Below, piece by piece: positions 1 to 8,108 of a stretch of 22,334 nucleotides of DNA. How positions within the stretch are numbered: position 1 is the first letter of the stretch; each line of letters begins with the position of its first letter. The translations under genes and the position numbers were made by a program. The DNA comes from Clostridiales bacterium (GTDB taxonomy: Bacteria > Bacillota_A > Clostridia > Christensenellales > Aristaeellaceae): assembly GCA_024684665.1 (NCBI GenBank), contig JAIKWN010000006.1, positions 1-22,334 on the forward strand. Reading direction: 5' to 3'. The notes under the pieces were generated by a model that was given only the letters and a program-made list of their open reading frames with translations, had not been told where the DNA came from and did no database searches.

Positions 1-170
1 CCCACCGTTTAGCCTTGTATCCGGTTTCTGTTCGTAGGCTCCTCGGCTTTGCTACACCGCTTCCTTCCCTCCTGTCATTGCTGACAGCAGCTTGCGGTTC
101 GCTACGCTTGGCGGTAACTACCCGTGGCGGGACTTTCACCCTCGAGAACTGTGCCATGCCCGGCACACAA
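1..170. repeat. repeat-like non-coding left end, possible mobile-element remnant
   Basis: No convincing gene is present here. The segment is rich in short inverted repeats, for example GTGCC...GGCAC at 151-166. From memory its general look (a GGGACTTTCACC-like stretch followed by GTGCCATGCCCGGCACAC) resembles sequences repeated between genes or at insertion-sequence ends in gut Clostridia. This could not be verified. Lying at the window edge would fit a repeat that breaks assemblies. Calling it mobile-element derived is a guess; it could be an ordinary intergenic region. Confidence 0.25.
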
Positions 171-174
171 ACTA

Positions 175-200
175 GGGGCATCGCCTTTCGGCGATGCCCC
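175..200 (-). terminator. GC-rich hairpin, likely terminator of the reductase gene
   Basis: There is a perfect 11-bp inverted repeat, GGGGCATCGCC (175-185) and GGCGATGCCCC (190-200), with a 4-nt loop. It lies about 70 bases beyond the stop codon of the minus-strand reductase. Read on the minus strand, the stem is followed by TAGTTTGTGT, a weak U-rich run. The hairpin is certain; its terminator role is inferred. Confidence 0.5.
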
Positions 201-267
201 AGCGTATATCTGCAGTCGGATCTTCAGCCATTCCGCAAATCCCGTATGCAGTTTGGTTAAAGTAGAT

Positions 268-2316
268 TTATTGGATCTCGGCCTTCGCGGTCTTGGCACA
301 GATGTTACCGGAATAGAGCGCGTTGCCGACGCCGTGGCCGCTGTTGTAAACATGCAGAACATTGCCAAGGATCATGTCACCCGCGGCGAACAGGTTCGGG
401 ATCGGCTTGCCGTTTTCCTTCAGCACGTGGCACTCGCCGTCCACCGCCACGGCTACGAGGCTCGTGATCATGCAGGGACGCATCTTGAGTGCGTAATACG
501 GGCCTTCATCTACGCTGTCCATGGTCTCCGGCGTGCCACCGAAGGTGTCTTCCACTTGGCCGCTAGCGGCCGCATTGTATGCGGCAACTGTCTCGACCAG
601 CTTGTCGGCGGGGATTTCGATCTTTCCGGCCAGATCTTCAATCGTGTCGGCGCTGAACAGATAGCCGTGCTCAAAGTCGAATTCGCTGCCGACGTTATGC
701 TCCTTTGCGTTTGCCGCGTCGACGATCGCCCAGCTGAGGACGTTTTCCGTCTTGTGGGTGATTTCTGTCGCGACGTTGTAACCGGTCTGGAACTCGTTGC
801 AGAAGCGCTCGGCTTCCGTGTTCACGAGCATGTACTTTGCGCCGTTCCACAGATAATCCATGCACCAGTCCGGGCGGATGCCGGTCATGCCGTCAACACC
901 GATTTCCACGAACATCTGATCGCCGACGACGCCGGCGCCGAGATCCACAGCCATTTTGAAGCCGTCGCCGGTGTTGGTGGCCTCGCAGAAGAGGATCGCG
1001 CGGTTATAGTCCGGCGCGTACTGCGCGATCAGCTCTCGATTATTCGGGAAGCCGCCGCAGGCGAGGATTACTTTCTTCGCGTAGATGTTATAGGTTGAGG
1101 TCTTGTCCTGAACGCTGACGCCGACGATCTCTCCCTGCTCGTTGGTCAGGAGGCCGGTCATCGCCGTGTTGAGATGCAGGTCGATGCCAGTATCGCCGAT
1201 AAAGGAATTGACATACTTGGTGATGTAGCTGCCTGCCCACTTCTTGTCCTCGCCGCCGGCGGGGGGCGTGAAGTAGGAGACATACCCGGCGAGGAAGTTC
1301 CCGATTCCGTTGGCATCCAGGATGTCATTCGTGCGCTTCATCACGGAGAACCAGCTGCGGTGCAGGTCGCTGTTGAACGGCGACTGCATATCCTTATGAA
1401 TGATCTGAAGATCATCCTCCATGCAGCGCTCCTCCCACGCATCGTCATAGGCGCCTGTCTCGTCGAGATACTTGAGGAAGCCGCCGCCGGAGACGCTCGT
1501 GGAGCCGCCGAGGAAGCCGGCTTTCTCGATCAGGGTCACACGGAGATTGCCGGGCGTGCCCGCCTCTTCACCGCTGTAGGCTTCGAGCGCCGCTGACATG
1601 CCGGCCGCACCGCCGCCGACGACGAGGATGTCGGTTTCGATGTCTTCCGCCTTCACGATCTCCGGCTTTTCAACGGGTGCGGAGAAAACGTCGGATCCGC
1701 CGGCCTGCTCAAGGCAGTCCCGCACGGCGTTTTTGATGGAATTGCTGGTGAAGGTCGCTCCGGTTACGCCGTCTACGTTGTAGGTCTGATTTGCCACGAT
1801 CGCCGCCGGGATCACCGCACAGGGCGTATCGGTGATCGTCGTCGGATGGTCGGTAATCTCGTCGATCACCACGTCTGCAATTTTACCGCCCGCGATGGTG
1901 ACGCTGACCGTAACGTGCTCCAGCTGGAAGCTTTCGCGGGTTGCGGTATAAACGCCGTCCTTAAGCGCAGCTGCTTCGGCTGCAGTGCCATTTGCGGCGT
2001 TGAGCGCCTTGGCGGCAGCTTCTTTCGCGGCGCCACTGGTGATCGTCGCGCCGGCGACGCCGTCGATCTCTGCGCTCTGGGCGGAAAGGATCTGCTCCGC
2101 AAGCGGTTCAACTGCCGCGGCGCCGATGCCTGGGGTCTCCTGCTCACCGGTAACGACGGCTCCCGTGATCTTGCCGTCCTCTACCGTCAGGGTGACCGTC
2201 ACGGGGCCGCCGAAGCCCTGGGCTTCACCCGTAAAGGTGTTCTCCTCTGAGTGGCCAGCCGCGGTGACCGCAAGCAACGCCATGATTAACAGTACGATCG
2301 TCAGAATCTTTTTCAT
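268..2316 (-). CDS. secreted FMN- and FAD-binding reductase (fumarate/urocanate reductase family)
   Basis: This is a 682-residue flavoprotein of the family that reduces unsaturated acids such as fumarate or urocanate as terminal electron acceptors. A signal peptide (MKKILTIVLLIMALLAVTAA) is followed by two tandem FMN-binding domains, roughly residues 27-110 and 118-205, each with a GAT motif (Thr91, Thr188) of the kind flavinylated by ApbE. The C-terminal half is an FAD-dependent reductase: GGGAAG dinucleotide motif at 234-239, a RFCNEF segment near 504 like the active-site arginine region of fumarate reductases, and the closing FAD motif near 641-649. The start was chosen at the ATG preceded by AAGGAGGG; a longer frame upstream lacks a ribosome site and would bury the signal peptide. 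It follows the MerR gene and has its own promoter. The acid reduced cannot be told from sequence; fumarate is only one option. Confidence 0.9.
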   Translation of the reverse strand: MKKILTIVLLIMALLAVTAAGHSEENTFTGEAQGFGGPVTVTLTVEDGKITGAVVTGEQETPGIGAAAVEPLAEQILSAQSAEIDGVAGATITSGAAKEAAAKALNAANGTAAEAAALKDGVYTATRESFQLEHVTVSVTIAGGKIADVVIDEITDHPTTITDTPCAVIPAAIVANQTYNVDGVTGATFTSNSIKNAVRDCLEQAGGSDVFSAPVEKPEIVKAEDIETDILVVGGGAAGMSAALEAYSGEEAGTPGNLRVTLIEKAGFLGGSTSVSGGGFLKYLDETGAYDDAWEERCMEDDLQIIHKDMQSPFNSDLHRSWFSVMKRTNDILDANGIGNFLAGYVSYFTPPAGGEDKKWAGSYITKYVNSFIGDTGIDLHLNTAMTGLLTNEQGEIVGVSVQDKTSTYNIYAKKVILACGGFPNNRELIAQYAPDYNRAILFCEATNTGDGFKMAVDLGAGVVGDQMFVEIGVDGMTGIRPDWCMDYLWNGAKYMLVNTEAERFCNEFQTGYNVATEITHKTENVLSWAIVDAANAKEHNVGSEFDFEHGYLFSADTIEDLAGKIEIPADKLVETVAAYNAAASGQVEDTFGGTPETMDSVDEGPYYALKMRPCMITSLVAVAVDGECHVLKENGKPIPNLFAAGDMILGNVLHVYNSGHGVGNALYSGNICAKTAKAEIQ

Positions 2317-2358
2317 TATAAGCCCTCCTTCTTTCTCTGTGGATTCTATCCGCAAAGG

Positions 2359-2389
2359 AGTATAAGGGCTCAACTCAGTTTATTGTCAA
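2359..2389 (-). promoter_or_regulatory. promoter of the reductase gene with 19-bp spacer (MerR-type)
   Basis: On the minus strand, TTGACA (2384-2389) and TATACT (2359-2364) are separated by 19 bases. Both hexamers are near consensus but the spacing is two bases too long for normal sigma-70 use. That is the hallmark of promoters activated by MerR-family proteins. The spacer contains a small dyad (AACTGAGTT) and is flanked by ATAA/TTAT. It lies between merR and the reductase start. Confidence 0.65.
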
Positions 2390-2396
2390 CAGATTA

Positions 2397-3251
2397 TCAT
2401 TCATTTCTAACCGGAATATAAACTTTATTGTGCGAACGGAAGACCTCCCCGGTCTGCGTAAAACGGATCATCTGCATCAGATGATAGTCGACTGTCGGGA
2501 TATTCATCTGCTGCGCCCTATTGTGTGAGGCACAAATAACTTCGTTCGACGAATCATAGCTTTCGGAGTGTTCAGCCGTCGCCGTCAGTGTGACGCACAG
2601 CTGCTGCGGTACGATGAAATCTGGAACCAACGACTGCAGTCCGAAGACCTCTATTTCCTCTTTGCTGAGCACCAGGCAGGAGACGACGCCCTGTTCTAGG
2701 TTCCCGATATAAAAAACATGGAAGAACGGCAGCGCGGACAGCCATGCTTTCAGGTTTTTGCGTTCATCGCCTTCCTTGGGCACCAGGGAATCGTCCACCA
2801 TGTAAACACAGCAATGCCATTCCGGCGTGTGTTCGATCAGCAGTTTATCCCCCTGGGCTTCAAAAGCCAGCTGCTTTTCCTTTTGGAAGCCAAGCCAGCG
2901 AATGAGTTTTTTATTGTAGTTAATCTGCATCAGCAGTTCCTTCTGCTTCTGCTCGATATCCGAGATGATGCTGGGGGTATCGTTGCCGGTTTTCTCGGCG
3001 ATCGCGCCCAAGGAAAAGCCTTCCTGCCGCATTTGTCTGGTGCGGACGATCTTTGTCAGCTCCCACGTACCGTAAGAGCGGTATCCGCTCTTGTTGCGCC
3101 GAGGCTGAAGAATCTCTTTCTTCTCATATTTCCGCAGCGTTTCCGAGGTGATGCCGAACAGCTCCGATAGCTCGAAAATGCCGATTTCTCTTTTCCCCGT
3201 TTTAAAGGGGTTCAACCAGGTTGAACCTTCTATGACAAGCGGGTCTGCCAT
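2397..3251 (-). CDS. MerR-family transcriptional regulator with effector-binding C-terminus
   Basis: This is a 284-residue regulator. After an unusual ~22-residue N-terminal extension, residues ~25-90 form a MerR winged helix-turn-helix (IFELSELFGITSETLRKYEK, then the wing SGYRSYGTWEL). A helical linker runs to about residue 125. The rest (~130-284) is a ligand-binding domain that ends in VYIPVRNE, reminiscent of GyrI/BltR-like effector domains, which suggests a small-molecule inducer rather than a metal. No MerR metal-binding cysteine pattern was noticed. A GGGAGG site precedes the ATG. It lies directly upstream of the reductase in the same direction, separated by 80 bases that hold a promoter with a 19-bp spacer, so it most likely activates the reductase. 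The identity of the inducer is unknown. Confidence 0.88.
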   Translation of the reverse strand: MADPLVIEGSTWLNPFKTGKREIGIFELSELFGITSETLRKYEKKEILQPRRNKSGYRSYGTWELTKIVRTRQMRQEGFSLGAIAEKTGNDTPSIISDIEQKQKELLMQINYNKKLIRWLGFQKEKQLAFEAQGDKLLIEHTPEWHCCVYMVDDSLVPKEGDERKNLKAWLSALPFFHVFYIGNLEQGVVSCLVLSKEEIEVFGLQSLVPDFIVPQQLCVTLTATAEHSESYDSSNEVICASHNRAQQMNIPTVDYHLMQMIRFTQTGEVFRSHNKVYIPVRNE

Positions 3252-3402
3252 AAGCGATACCTCCCTTCGGAAGAGTCAGAGTCAGAGACTGAAAGTATAC
3301 CGGCTGGAACGGAAAGTTCTATCCCTCAATCCCTCAATGTGAAGCCATCTGAATCTATTGCATCCGTATTTCACCCGCTACTGACTGTTCAGCAGACTCA
3401 GA

Positions 3403-3834
3403 TTACTTAGATTCCTGTATCTCGTTCACCCCAAACTGGTTTGCGATTCGCTTTAAATCCACATCGAGCAGCTCTATCAGCGTTATCTCACCCACATATG
3501 CCACTTTGCATCCGGGTTCTAGATGTCCTACCCATGCACGATTGTGATCAGCAAAAGAGCAGTGCAAATGCGGAATGCCATCAAGCACCAATCCACCGAT
3601 ACCGCTTACTTCCATCGGGCCGTCTGTCTCAAGCATCAGATCATGTGGAATCTCATCTGTCACACCTATGTGGTGCCAGTGCATACGAGATGTTGCCGCT
3701 ACTCCGCTGGTTACAATTGCATTGCGGATGTCGTTCTCCTTCAGTACTTCTTCGATGCTTTCCAGAATCAGGTCTCCCCTCTTCAGGCCGATGATGGCAT
3801 ATCGTCCAAGCCTGGTTCCGATGAAACTTGTCAT
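3403..3834 (-). CDS. PPC (DUF296) domain protein
   Basis: This is a 143-residue single-domain protein of the PPC/PCC (DUF296) family. These are small trimeric proteins related to the domain attached to AT-hooks in plants; the bacterial members are of unclear function, possibly DNA- or ligand-binding. Visible family features are the strand-rich core, the PHLHCSFAD segment with His89 and His91, and GHLEPG with His104; these histidines are a likely metal site. A longer frame begins at 3972, but the ATG at 3834 is preceded by GGAGGG at a good distance and begins exactly where family homology starts. There is no AT-hook. It stands alone on the minus strand between the MerR gene and the carboxylate operon. 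Confidence 0.82.
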   Translation of the reverse strand: MTSFIGTRLGRYAIIGLKRGDLILESIEEVLKENDIRNAIVTSGVAATSRMHWHHIGVTDEIPHDLMLETDGPMEVSGIGGLVLDGIPHLHCSFADHNRAWVGHLEPGCKVAYVGEITLIELLDVDLKRIANQFGVNEIQESK

Positions 3835-4417
3835 AGCGTCCCTCCATGCCTGTTTTCTATTGTTGTGCTTACCGTGATTGTAACGTAGCAACGTACCATG
3901 ATTCAAGACTCCCTTTATAATATAAATCCCGTTGTAAAACGGTTCCCCCTTGCCACTCTGCCTGCAACCCATTCTTCAGCGCAGGCAAAAAAGCCCAAAG
4001 TATATTTGCTGCCATTTCTTCCCATCGACAGCGAATTTAATTGATTAATGCAAAGCGCCATCCATATGAAGGCAGTGTTTATCCCCCAAATACAGAATTG
4101 TGACGGGAGGGAAGCTTACAACGGTATTTCCCGTTTAACCAGCAGGAATCACGAGACGGTTCTGCTTCCCGGGTATTGGACTGTTAATACTTTTCTCTTC
4201 TTCCATAATCCAAACGGGCCCGCAATCCGGCATGAAAACGGATTACGGGCCCATCATATTCTTCAGTTGTTTCCCTGCTATGCTTCCCCGCACCCATGAC
4301 CACAGTCACACCGGTGAGAGGAAACGCTTCATTCGAATTCTTTGGGTAGGTGAACAGATTCAAAGAAAGTAAACAGGCCTTTTGCACGCGCAACCGGCGT
4401 CAGTTTGTTTCCCTGTA
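3835..4417. other. gene-free stretch between the PPC gene and the carboxylate operon
   Basis: No supported gene was found in these 583 bases; the short open frames on both strands look random and lack ribosome sites. It holds the 4216-4252 hairpin. It also holds an AT-rich segment (about 3912-3928) beside an inverted repeat, CCGTT-GTAA-AACGG (3929-3942), which could be the promoter/operator of the PPC gene. The -35 and -10 spacing there is poor, so no promoter is called. Confidence 0.5.
4216..4252 (-). terminator. strong hairpin, likely 3' end of the carboxylate operon
   Basis: GGGCCCGCAATCCG (4216-4229) pairs with CGGATTACGGGCCC (4239-4252) around a 9-nt loop, giving a 14-bp stem with one mismatch (G-U in the minus-strand RNA). 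It lies about 165 bases past the last gene of the operon. The following minus-strand sequence (GTTTGGATTATGG) is only weakly T-rich, so efficient intrinsic termination is uncertain. Confidence 0.5.
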
Positions 4418-5119
4418 TTACAGGCCAAGCATTTCCTTTACCCAGCCCGGAGTCAGATCGGGGAGTTCTTTTCCTTCGACCTTGCATTTTCTGTAATTTG
4501 CGATTGCAGCGACCCGTCCCCCCTCATAGGCAACTTTTTCCTCTGCCTTTGAAAGGACATCCTCGATCATTTCCCGCGGAACACACACGATGCCATCGCA
4601 GTCTGCCATGATAAGATCACCGGGATTGACTGAGACACCACCGCATACCACTTCTGTATTAATGGCTCCCGGTCCTATTTTGGAAGGGCTGGCCGGTTTG
4701 TATCCCCGGCTGAACATGGGCATACCGACTTCCTCAAGGCCCAGCTTATCCCGAATATATCCGTCAACAATAATACCGCTTAAGCCGATCGCATCGGCAG
4801 CGCTGCCCATTAAGTCGCCCATATAGGCACGCTCTTCAGCCGCCTTCCCCGCAACAACGAGGCAATAGCCCGGCTTGCAGCTGTAAATCGCCACATGGAG
4901 CGGCAGATTGTCTCCATCCTTCGTATCGACCGTAGAAGCGGTGGCAACGATTTTCATCTGATCGTTTATGGGCTTGATCCTTGCGTCCAGCGTATAGTGG
5001 ACAGGATTGAGCTTCAGCTTGGCAAAGCCGTCGCAAAGATTGGGTGTGCTCAATCTGGACGCGCGGGTGATAAGCTCCTCGGGAATCTGCTCGGGCAGTG
5101 GCCTGTAATTATAATCCAT
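4418..5119 (-). CDS. RraA-family aldolase/decarboxylase (HMG aldolase-like)
   Basis: This is a 233-residue protein of the RraA / 4-hydroxy-4-methyl-2-oxoglutarate aldolase family. Family enzymes cleave 4-hydroxy-2-oxo acids to pyruvate and several also decarboxylate oxaloacetate, using Mg2+. The catalytic signature is present: GDLMGSAA at 101-108, then GYIRD with Arg123 and Asp124, followed by the family-typical FSRGYKPASPSK and CGGVSVNPGDLIMADCDG segments. That supports an enzyme rather than an RNase-E inhibitor. The ATG at 5119 has AAGGAGAGG upstream; an in-frame extension to 5185 has no such site. It is the last gene of the operon, 99 bases after the hydro-lyase alpha gene, so it probably acts on the 2-oxo acid that enzyme makes. 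Confidence 0.85.
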   Translation of the reverse strand: MDYNYRPLPEQIPEELITRASRLSTPNLCDGFAKLKLNPVHYTLDARIKPINDQMKIVATASTVDTKDGDNLPLHVAIYSCKPGYCLVVAGKAAEERAYMGDLMGSAADAIGLSGIIVDGYIRDKLGLEEVGMPMFSRGYKPASPSKIGPGAINTEVVCGGVSVNPGDLIMADCDGIVCVPREMIEDVLSKAEEKVAYEGGRVAAIANYRKCKVEGKELPDLTPGWVKEMLGL

Positions 5120-5218
5120 GATGAACCTCTCCTTTTCCTTCGCACTGTTCATGGAACAGTTTAAACCGGTGGTTCTCTGAACCAATTCATTGAACCGAAT
5201 AATAACCGGTATTATGTC

Positions 5219-6085
5219 TTATTCTTTCGTTTCCCAAACGCGGGTCGCCTTACGGATCTCCATACAGCAGTTCGGCCGCATCGAGACGACACGGAATCCG
5301 CTGCCGCGCATATTGCCGATTTTGATGAAGGTAGCAAGGACGGATGTAGACCCGCCAAGCCCAATCGGCCCAATGTTCTTTGCGTTTACCGCATCCGTGA
5401 TGCGCTGTTCAATTTCACTCTGCACATCATAGCGGCCATCCTTCATCGCTTCCAGCGAGAGAGAGGAAGCCTCCACAGCCGTTCGGCCAAGACCAAATGA
5501 CAGCGTCACCGGTTGACAGCCCAGCGCGGCAACCTGCGGACAGGCCCATTCGATCATCTCTTCGATCACATGATCCAAAGAGTGCATATGGAAGATGGGT
5601 TTCGTGCAGCTTCGTATCTCCGGGCCCCCGCCCAGCATCAGAATGGTGAAGCGGATCTCGGAGCCTGGTATGCGGCGGATCTGCGTAGGCGCAGGCATCA
5701 GCATTCCGGGTTCTTCGTATAAACCTTTGCACTGAGAAATCCGCTCGAGCTCGTTACCGCGCACCCCCATCGGACGGGCGGGCAGATCATTCAGTCCCTT
5801 CCGGATGCCCGCTTCCATTGCAGGAAGGAAACCCGCAGGCAGCACGGCTTCATCGCCGATCTCAAGAAAGGGATGCGGAGTCCCGGTATCGTCGCAAAGC
5901 GGGGAATGGTGCGCATCCGCAGCCTCCGCGTTTTTGAGGAAATTCTCCATTGCCCACTTCGCGCGCGGAATGGTCTCCCTCTCAGCCGCCTTACGCCAGC
6001 AAGCAAGCTGATCTTCCCGCCAGTGGGAACTGGCCTCAACGACAGCTGTTGCGACGTCAGCAGTGACTCTGTCTAATGCTAACAT
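5219..6085 (-). CDS. class I fumarase/tartrate-dehydratase-type hydro-lyase, alpha subunit
   Basis: This is a 288-residue alpha subunit of the two-subunit [4Fe-4S] hydro-lyases (class I fumarase, L-tartrate dehydratase and relatives). LCDDTGTPHPFLEIG near residue 64 matches the family CxDTGT cluster motif. Further cysteines occur at RSCTKP and in EWACPQVAALGCQP, followed by FGLGRTAVEA in place of the usual VGIGG stretch. LGGGPEIRSC takes the place of the usual KGGGSEN, so this is a divergent branch whose substrate need not be fumarate. The ATG at 6085 was preferred over a GTG at 6094 because GAGAGG sits 8 bases before it. It lies 12 bases after the beta gene, consistent with a complex, and is followed by the RraA-like lyase. 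Confidence 0.85.
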   Translation of the reverse strand: MLALDRVTADVATAVVEASSHWREDQLACWRKAAERETIPRAKWAMENFLKNAEAADAHHSPLCDDTGTPHPFLEIGDEAVLPAGFLPAMEAGIRKGLNDLPARPMGVRGNELERISQCKGLYEEPGMLMPAPTQIRRIPGSEIRFTILMLGGGPEIRSCTKPIFHMHSLDHVIEEMIEWACPQVAALGCQPVTLSFGLGRTAVEASSLSLEAMKDGRYDVQSEIEQRITDAVNAKNIGPIGLGGSTSVLATFIKIGNMRGSGFRVVSMRPNCCMEIRKATRVWETKE

Positions 6086-6097
6086 GCTGTGCACCTC

Positions 6098-6610
6098 TCA
6101 GTCCGAAAAGATAGTCTCGCCATTCGCCACCGCGACAATTGCCGGGAAATCCGTCACCCTGATCTCGTAGAAGGCTTCCATGCCAAACTCAGGATGAACG
6201 AGTGCGCGGCATTCGCTCATCTGCGCTGTAAGAAGCGCGGCAACCGGTGGTGTAATCAGGAAATAAGCGCCATTTTTCGCGAGGCCTTCGACAGTTTTGT
6301 CGCTGATGAGGCCCTTGCCCAGATGGAATTTCGCGCCAGCTTCGGAAAGCGGTACAATCGATCCTTCAATCTCAGGCTTGCTTGTCGTCGTCGGTGCAAT
6401 TCCCGCGCAGCTGACTGCGGTATGGAATATGACCGCGCCTTCTATATCGATCTCATGCTCCTTGAGAGAGCCTTCCTTCGCCATCGCGACGATATGCGGC
6501 AGGACGGCGTCCCGCCCGCAGTAGATAATTCCATTCAGTTCGACGAGATCGCCGGCCTTGAGATCCAGCGGTTCGCCCTTATATGGGACCGTGATCTTCT
6601 TTACGTTCAT
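6098..6610 (-). CDS. class I fumarase/tartrate-dehydratase-type hydro-lyase, beta subunit
   Basis: This is a 170-residue beta subunit, equivalent to the C-terminal domain of single-chain class I fumarases. Family landmarks are the GIIYCGRDAVLPHI start (usually ...TaRDAAH), APTTTSKPEIEG replacing the usual GPTTSxRM segment, the GKGLISDKT stretch, and the closing MEAFYEIRVTDFPAIVAVAN, close to the family's gMEAiw...V.dfP.iV. The changes in the substrate-facing TTS region match the divergence of the alpha subunit and suggest a substrate other than fumarate, such as a tartrate-like hydroxy acid. Its ATG overlaps the TctA stop codon (ATGA), so translation is probably coupled to the transporter. 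Confidence 0.85.
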   Translation of the reverse strand: MNVKKITVPYKGEPLDLKAGDLVELNGIIYCGRDAVLPHIVAMAKEGSLKEHEIDIEGAVIFHTAVSCAGIAPTTTSKPEIEGSIVPLSEAGAKFHLGKGLISDKTVEGLAKNGAYFLITPPVAALLTAQMSECRALVHPEFGMEAFYEIRVTDFPAIVAVANGETIFSD

Positions 6611-8094
6611 TTCGCATCCTCCGCTTTCTTCTTACGTGCGTTACGGATGAAAGGCATACAGAAGCTGACGACTGCGATGATGAGAATAATGAGACAGATT
6701 GGCTTTCGGAAGAAGATCGTCCAGTCTCCGCGCGAAATAATCAGCTGCTTCCGGAATCCTTTCTCCGTGATGGGGCCCAGCACGAGGCCGAGGATCATCG
6801 TCGCTACCGAGTAGCCGTAATGCTCCATCACGAGGCCGATCAGGCTGAAGACCAGCATGATGGCAACCTCGCGGACATTGCCCTTCAGGGTATAGGACCC
6901 GACAATGCCCAGCACGAGCATCATGGCGCCTACGATGCTGTAATCGAGCTGCGAAACCTTTGCGAACTGTTTTGCCAGGATCTTGCCGATGACGTAGAGC
7001 AGCAAGGATGAGAAGACGATCGCCCAGAGGATCGAGAAGAGCAGGTCCGGCTGATTCCGGATCAGGGTCGGGCCAGCAACCAGCCCATGCATCGTGAAGG
7101 CGGAAAGCATGATGGCTGTAACTGTACCCCCCGGAATGCCGAGGCAGATCGTAGGCACCAGGGAGCCGCCGACCGCAGCGTTATTCGCGGCTTCGCTCGC
7201 GACTATACCAAGCTCCTCCCCTTTTCCAAAGGTCTCCGGATGCTTGGAGGAACGAACCGCCTCACCGTAGCTGATGAACGATGCGATGGAACCGCCGGCC
7301 GCGGGGATAATGCCGACGACCGTACCGATGACGGAGGACTTCAGGTAGGTCACCCAGTGTTTCAGGATATGGCCGATTCCGATAAATGCCATATCCGCGT
7401 TGGAGACGTCCGCCTTCGGGGCGTTCGGGTCGGGTTTTTTGAGGATGTTGCGGTAGACCTCAGCAAAGGCATAGGCGCCGATCATGACAGGAACAAAGTC
7501 AATGCCGTCCGCAAGCCAGGTCGTATCGAACGTGAAGCGGTTCGCACCGGACATGTAGTCGAGGCCAATTGTGGAGATCAGCACGCCAAAGCAGCCTGAG
7601 ATAAGGGCCTTCTTCCAGTTTTTTGTGGCCATGCTCGCAGTACAGGAGAGGCCGAGAAGGCCAAGGGCAAAGAATTCTCCGCTCTGGAACTTCATGGCCG
7701 CCTTTGAAAGGAGGGGCGCGAAAATGACCATTGCGATGCCGGAAACAATGCCTCCAACAGCGGAAGCCGCGATGGCGAGGCCGAGAGCCTTGCCCGCCTG
7801 GCCTTTCTGGGCCATCGGGTAGCCGTCAAAAACGGTAACGACGGCGCTCGGCGTGCCCGGGGTACGCAGCAGGATGGCTGAGATGGAACCGCCGCACATG
7901 CCGCCTACGTACACAGCGACCAGGGCAATGATGCTCTGCACTGCTCCCATTGAATAGGTGAACGGTAAAATGAGAATGACTGCAAGAGAGGCTGAGATCC
8001 CCGGCAGCGCACCTGCCAGCATGCCCCACGCCGTACCAACGACAAGGAAGAGCAGCGTCTGGATATTCGCAAAATTGAGCAAACCCTGCAGCAT
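6607..8094 (-). CDS. tctA: tripartite tricarboxylate transporter, large permease TctA
   Basis: This is a 495-residue, highly hydrophobic membrane protein with roughly a dozen membrane segments. It is the large subunit of tripartite tricarboxylate transporters, which import citrate and other carboxylates with a cation gradient and a periplasmic-type binding protein. The two inverted-repeat signatures are visible: GALPGIS at 28-34, and GIIPAAGGSIASFISYGEA at about 261-279, with CLGIPGG further on. Length is typical (about 500). Strong GGGAGGGG ribosome site. It lies 14 bases after tctB and overlaps the hydro-lyase beta gene by 4 bases, tying import directly to catabolism. Confidence 0.93.
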   Translation of the reverse strand: MLQGLLNFANIQTLLFLVVGTAWGMLAGALPGISASLAVILILPFTYSMGAVQSIIALVAVYVGGMCGGSISAILLRTPGTPSAVVTVFDGYPMAQKGQAGKALGLAIAASAVGGIVSGIAMVIFAPLLSKAAMKFQSGEFFALGLLGLSCTASMATKNWKKALISGCFGVLISTIGLDYMSGANRFTFDTTWLADGIDFVPVMIGAYAFAEVYRNILKKPDPNAPKADVSNADMAFIGIGHILKHWVTYLKSSVIGTVVGIIPAAGGSIASFISYGEAVRSSKHPETFGKGEELGIVASEAANNAAVGGSLVPTICLGIPGGTVTAIMLSAFTMHGLVAGPTLIRNQPDLLFSILWAIVFSSLLLYVIGKILAKQFAKVSQLDYSIVGAMMLVLGIVGSYTLKGNVREVAIMLVFSLIGLVMEHYGYSVATMILGLVLGPITEKGFRKQLIISRGDWTIFFRKPICLIILIIAVVSFCMPFIRNARKKKAEDAK

Positions 8095-8108
8095 GTTGTC
8101 CCCTCCCC

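Noticed and set aside
124..1098. Long plus-strand open frame of 324 codons opposite the reductase gene
   Set aside because: It is antisense to a clear flavoprotein with signal peptide and cofactor motifs, and its translation has no recognisable domain. GC-rich coding DNA often leaves open frames on the other strand.
3294..3299. TATACT on the minus strand as -10 of the merR gene
   Set aside because: No acceptable -35 hexamer was found at 16-20 bases, so a promoter is possible but not supported well enough to list.
3274..3337. Tandem short repeats upstream of merR (AGTCAG twice, TCCCTCAA twice)
   Set aside because: Only two copies of each and no link to a promoter element; too little to call a regulatory repeat or CRISPR-like array.
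4418..5119. Reading the RraA homologue as the RNase E activity regulator
   Set aside because: Catalytic Arg123-Asp124 and the GDL motif are intact and the gene sits in a carboxylate catabolic operon, so an aldolase/decarboxylase is the better call.
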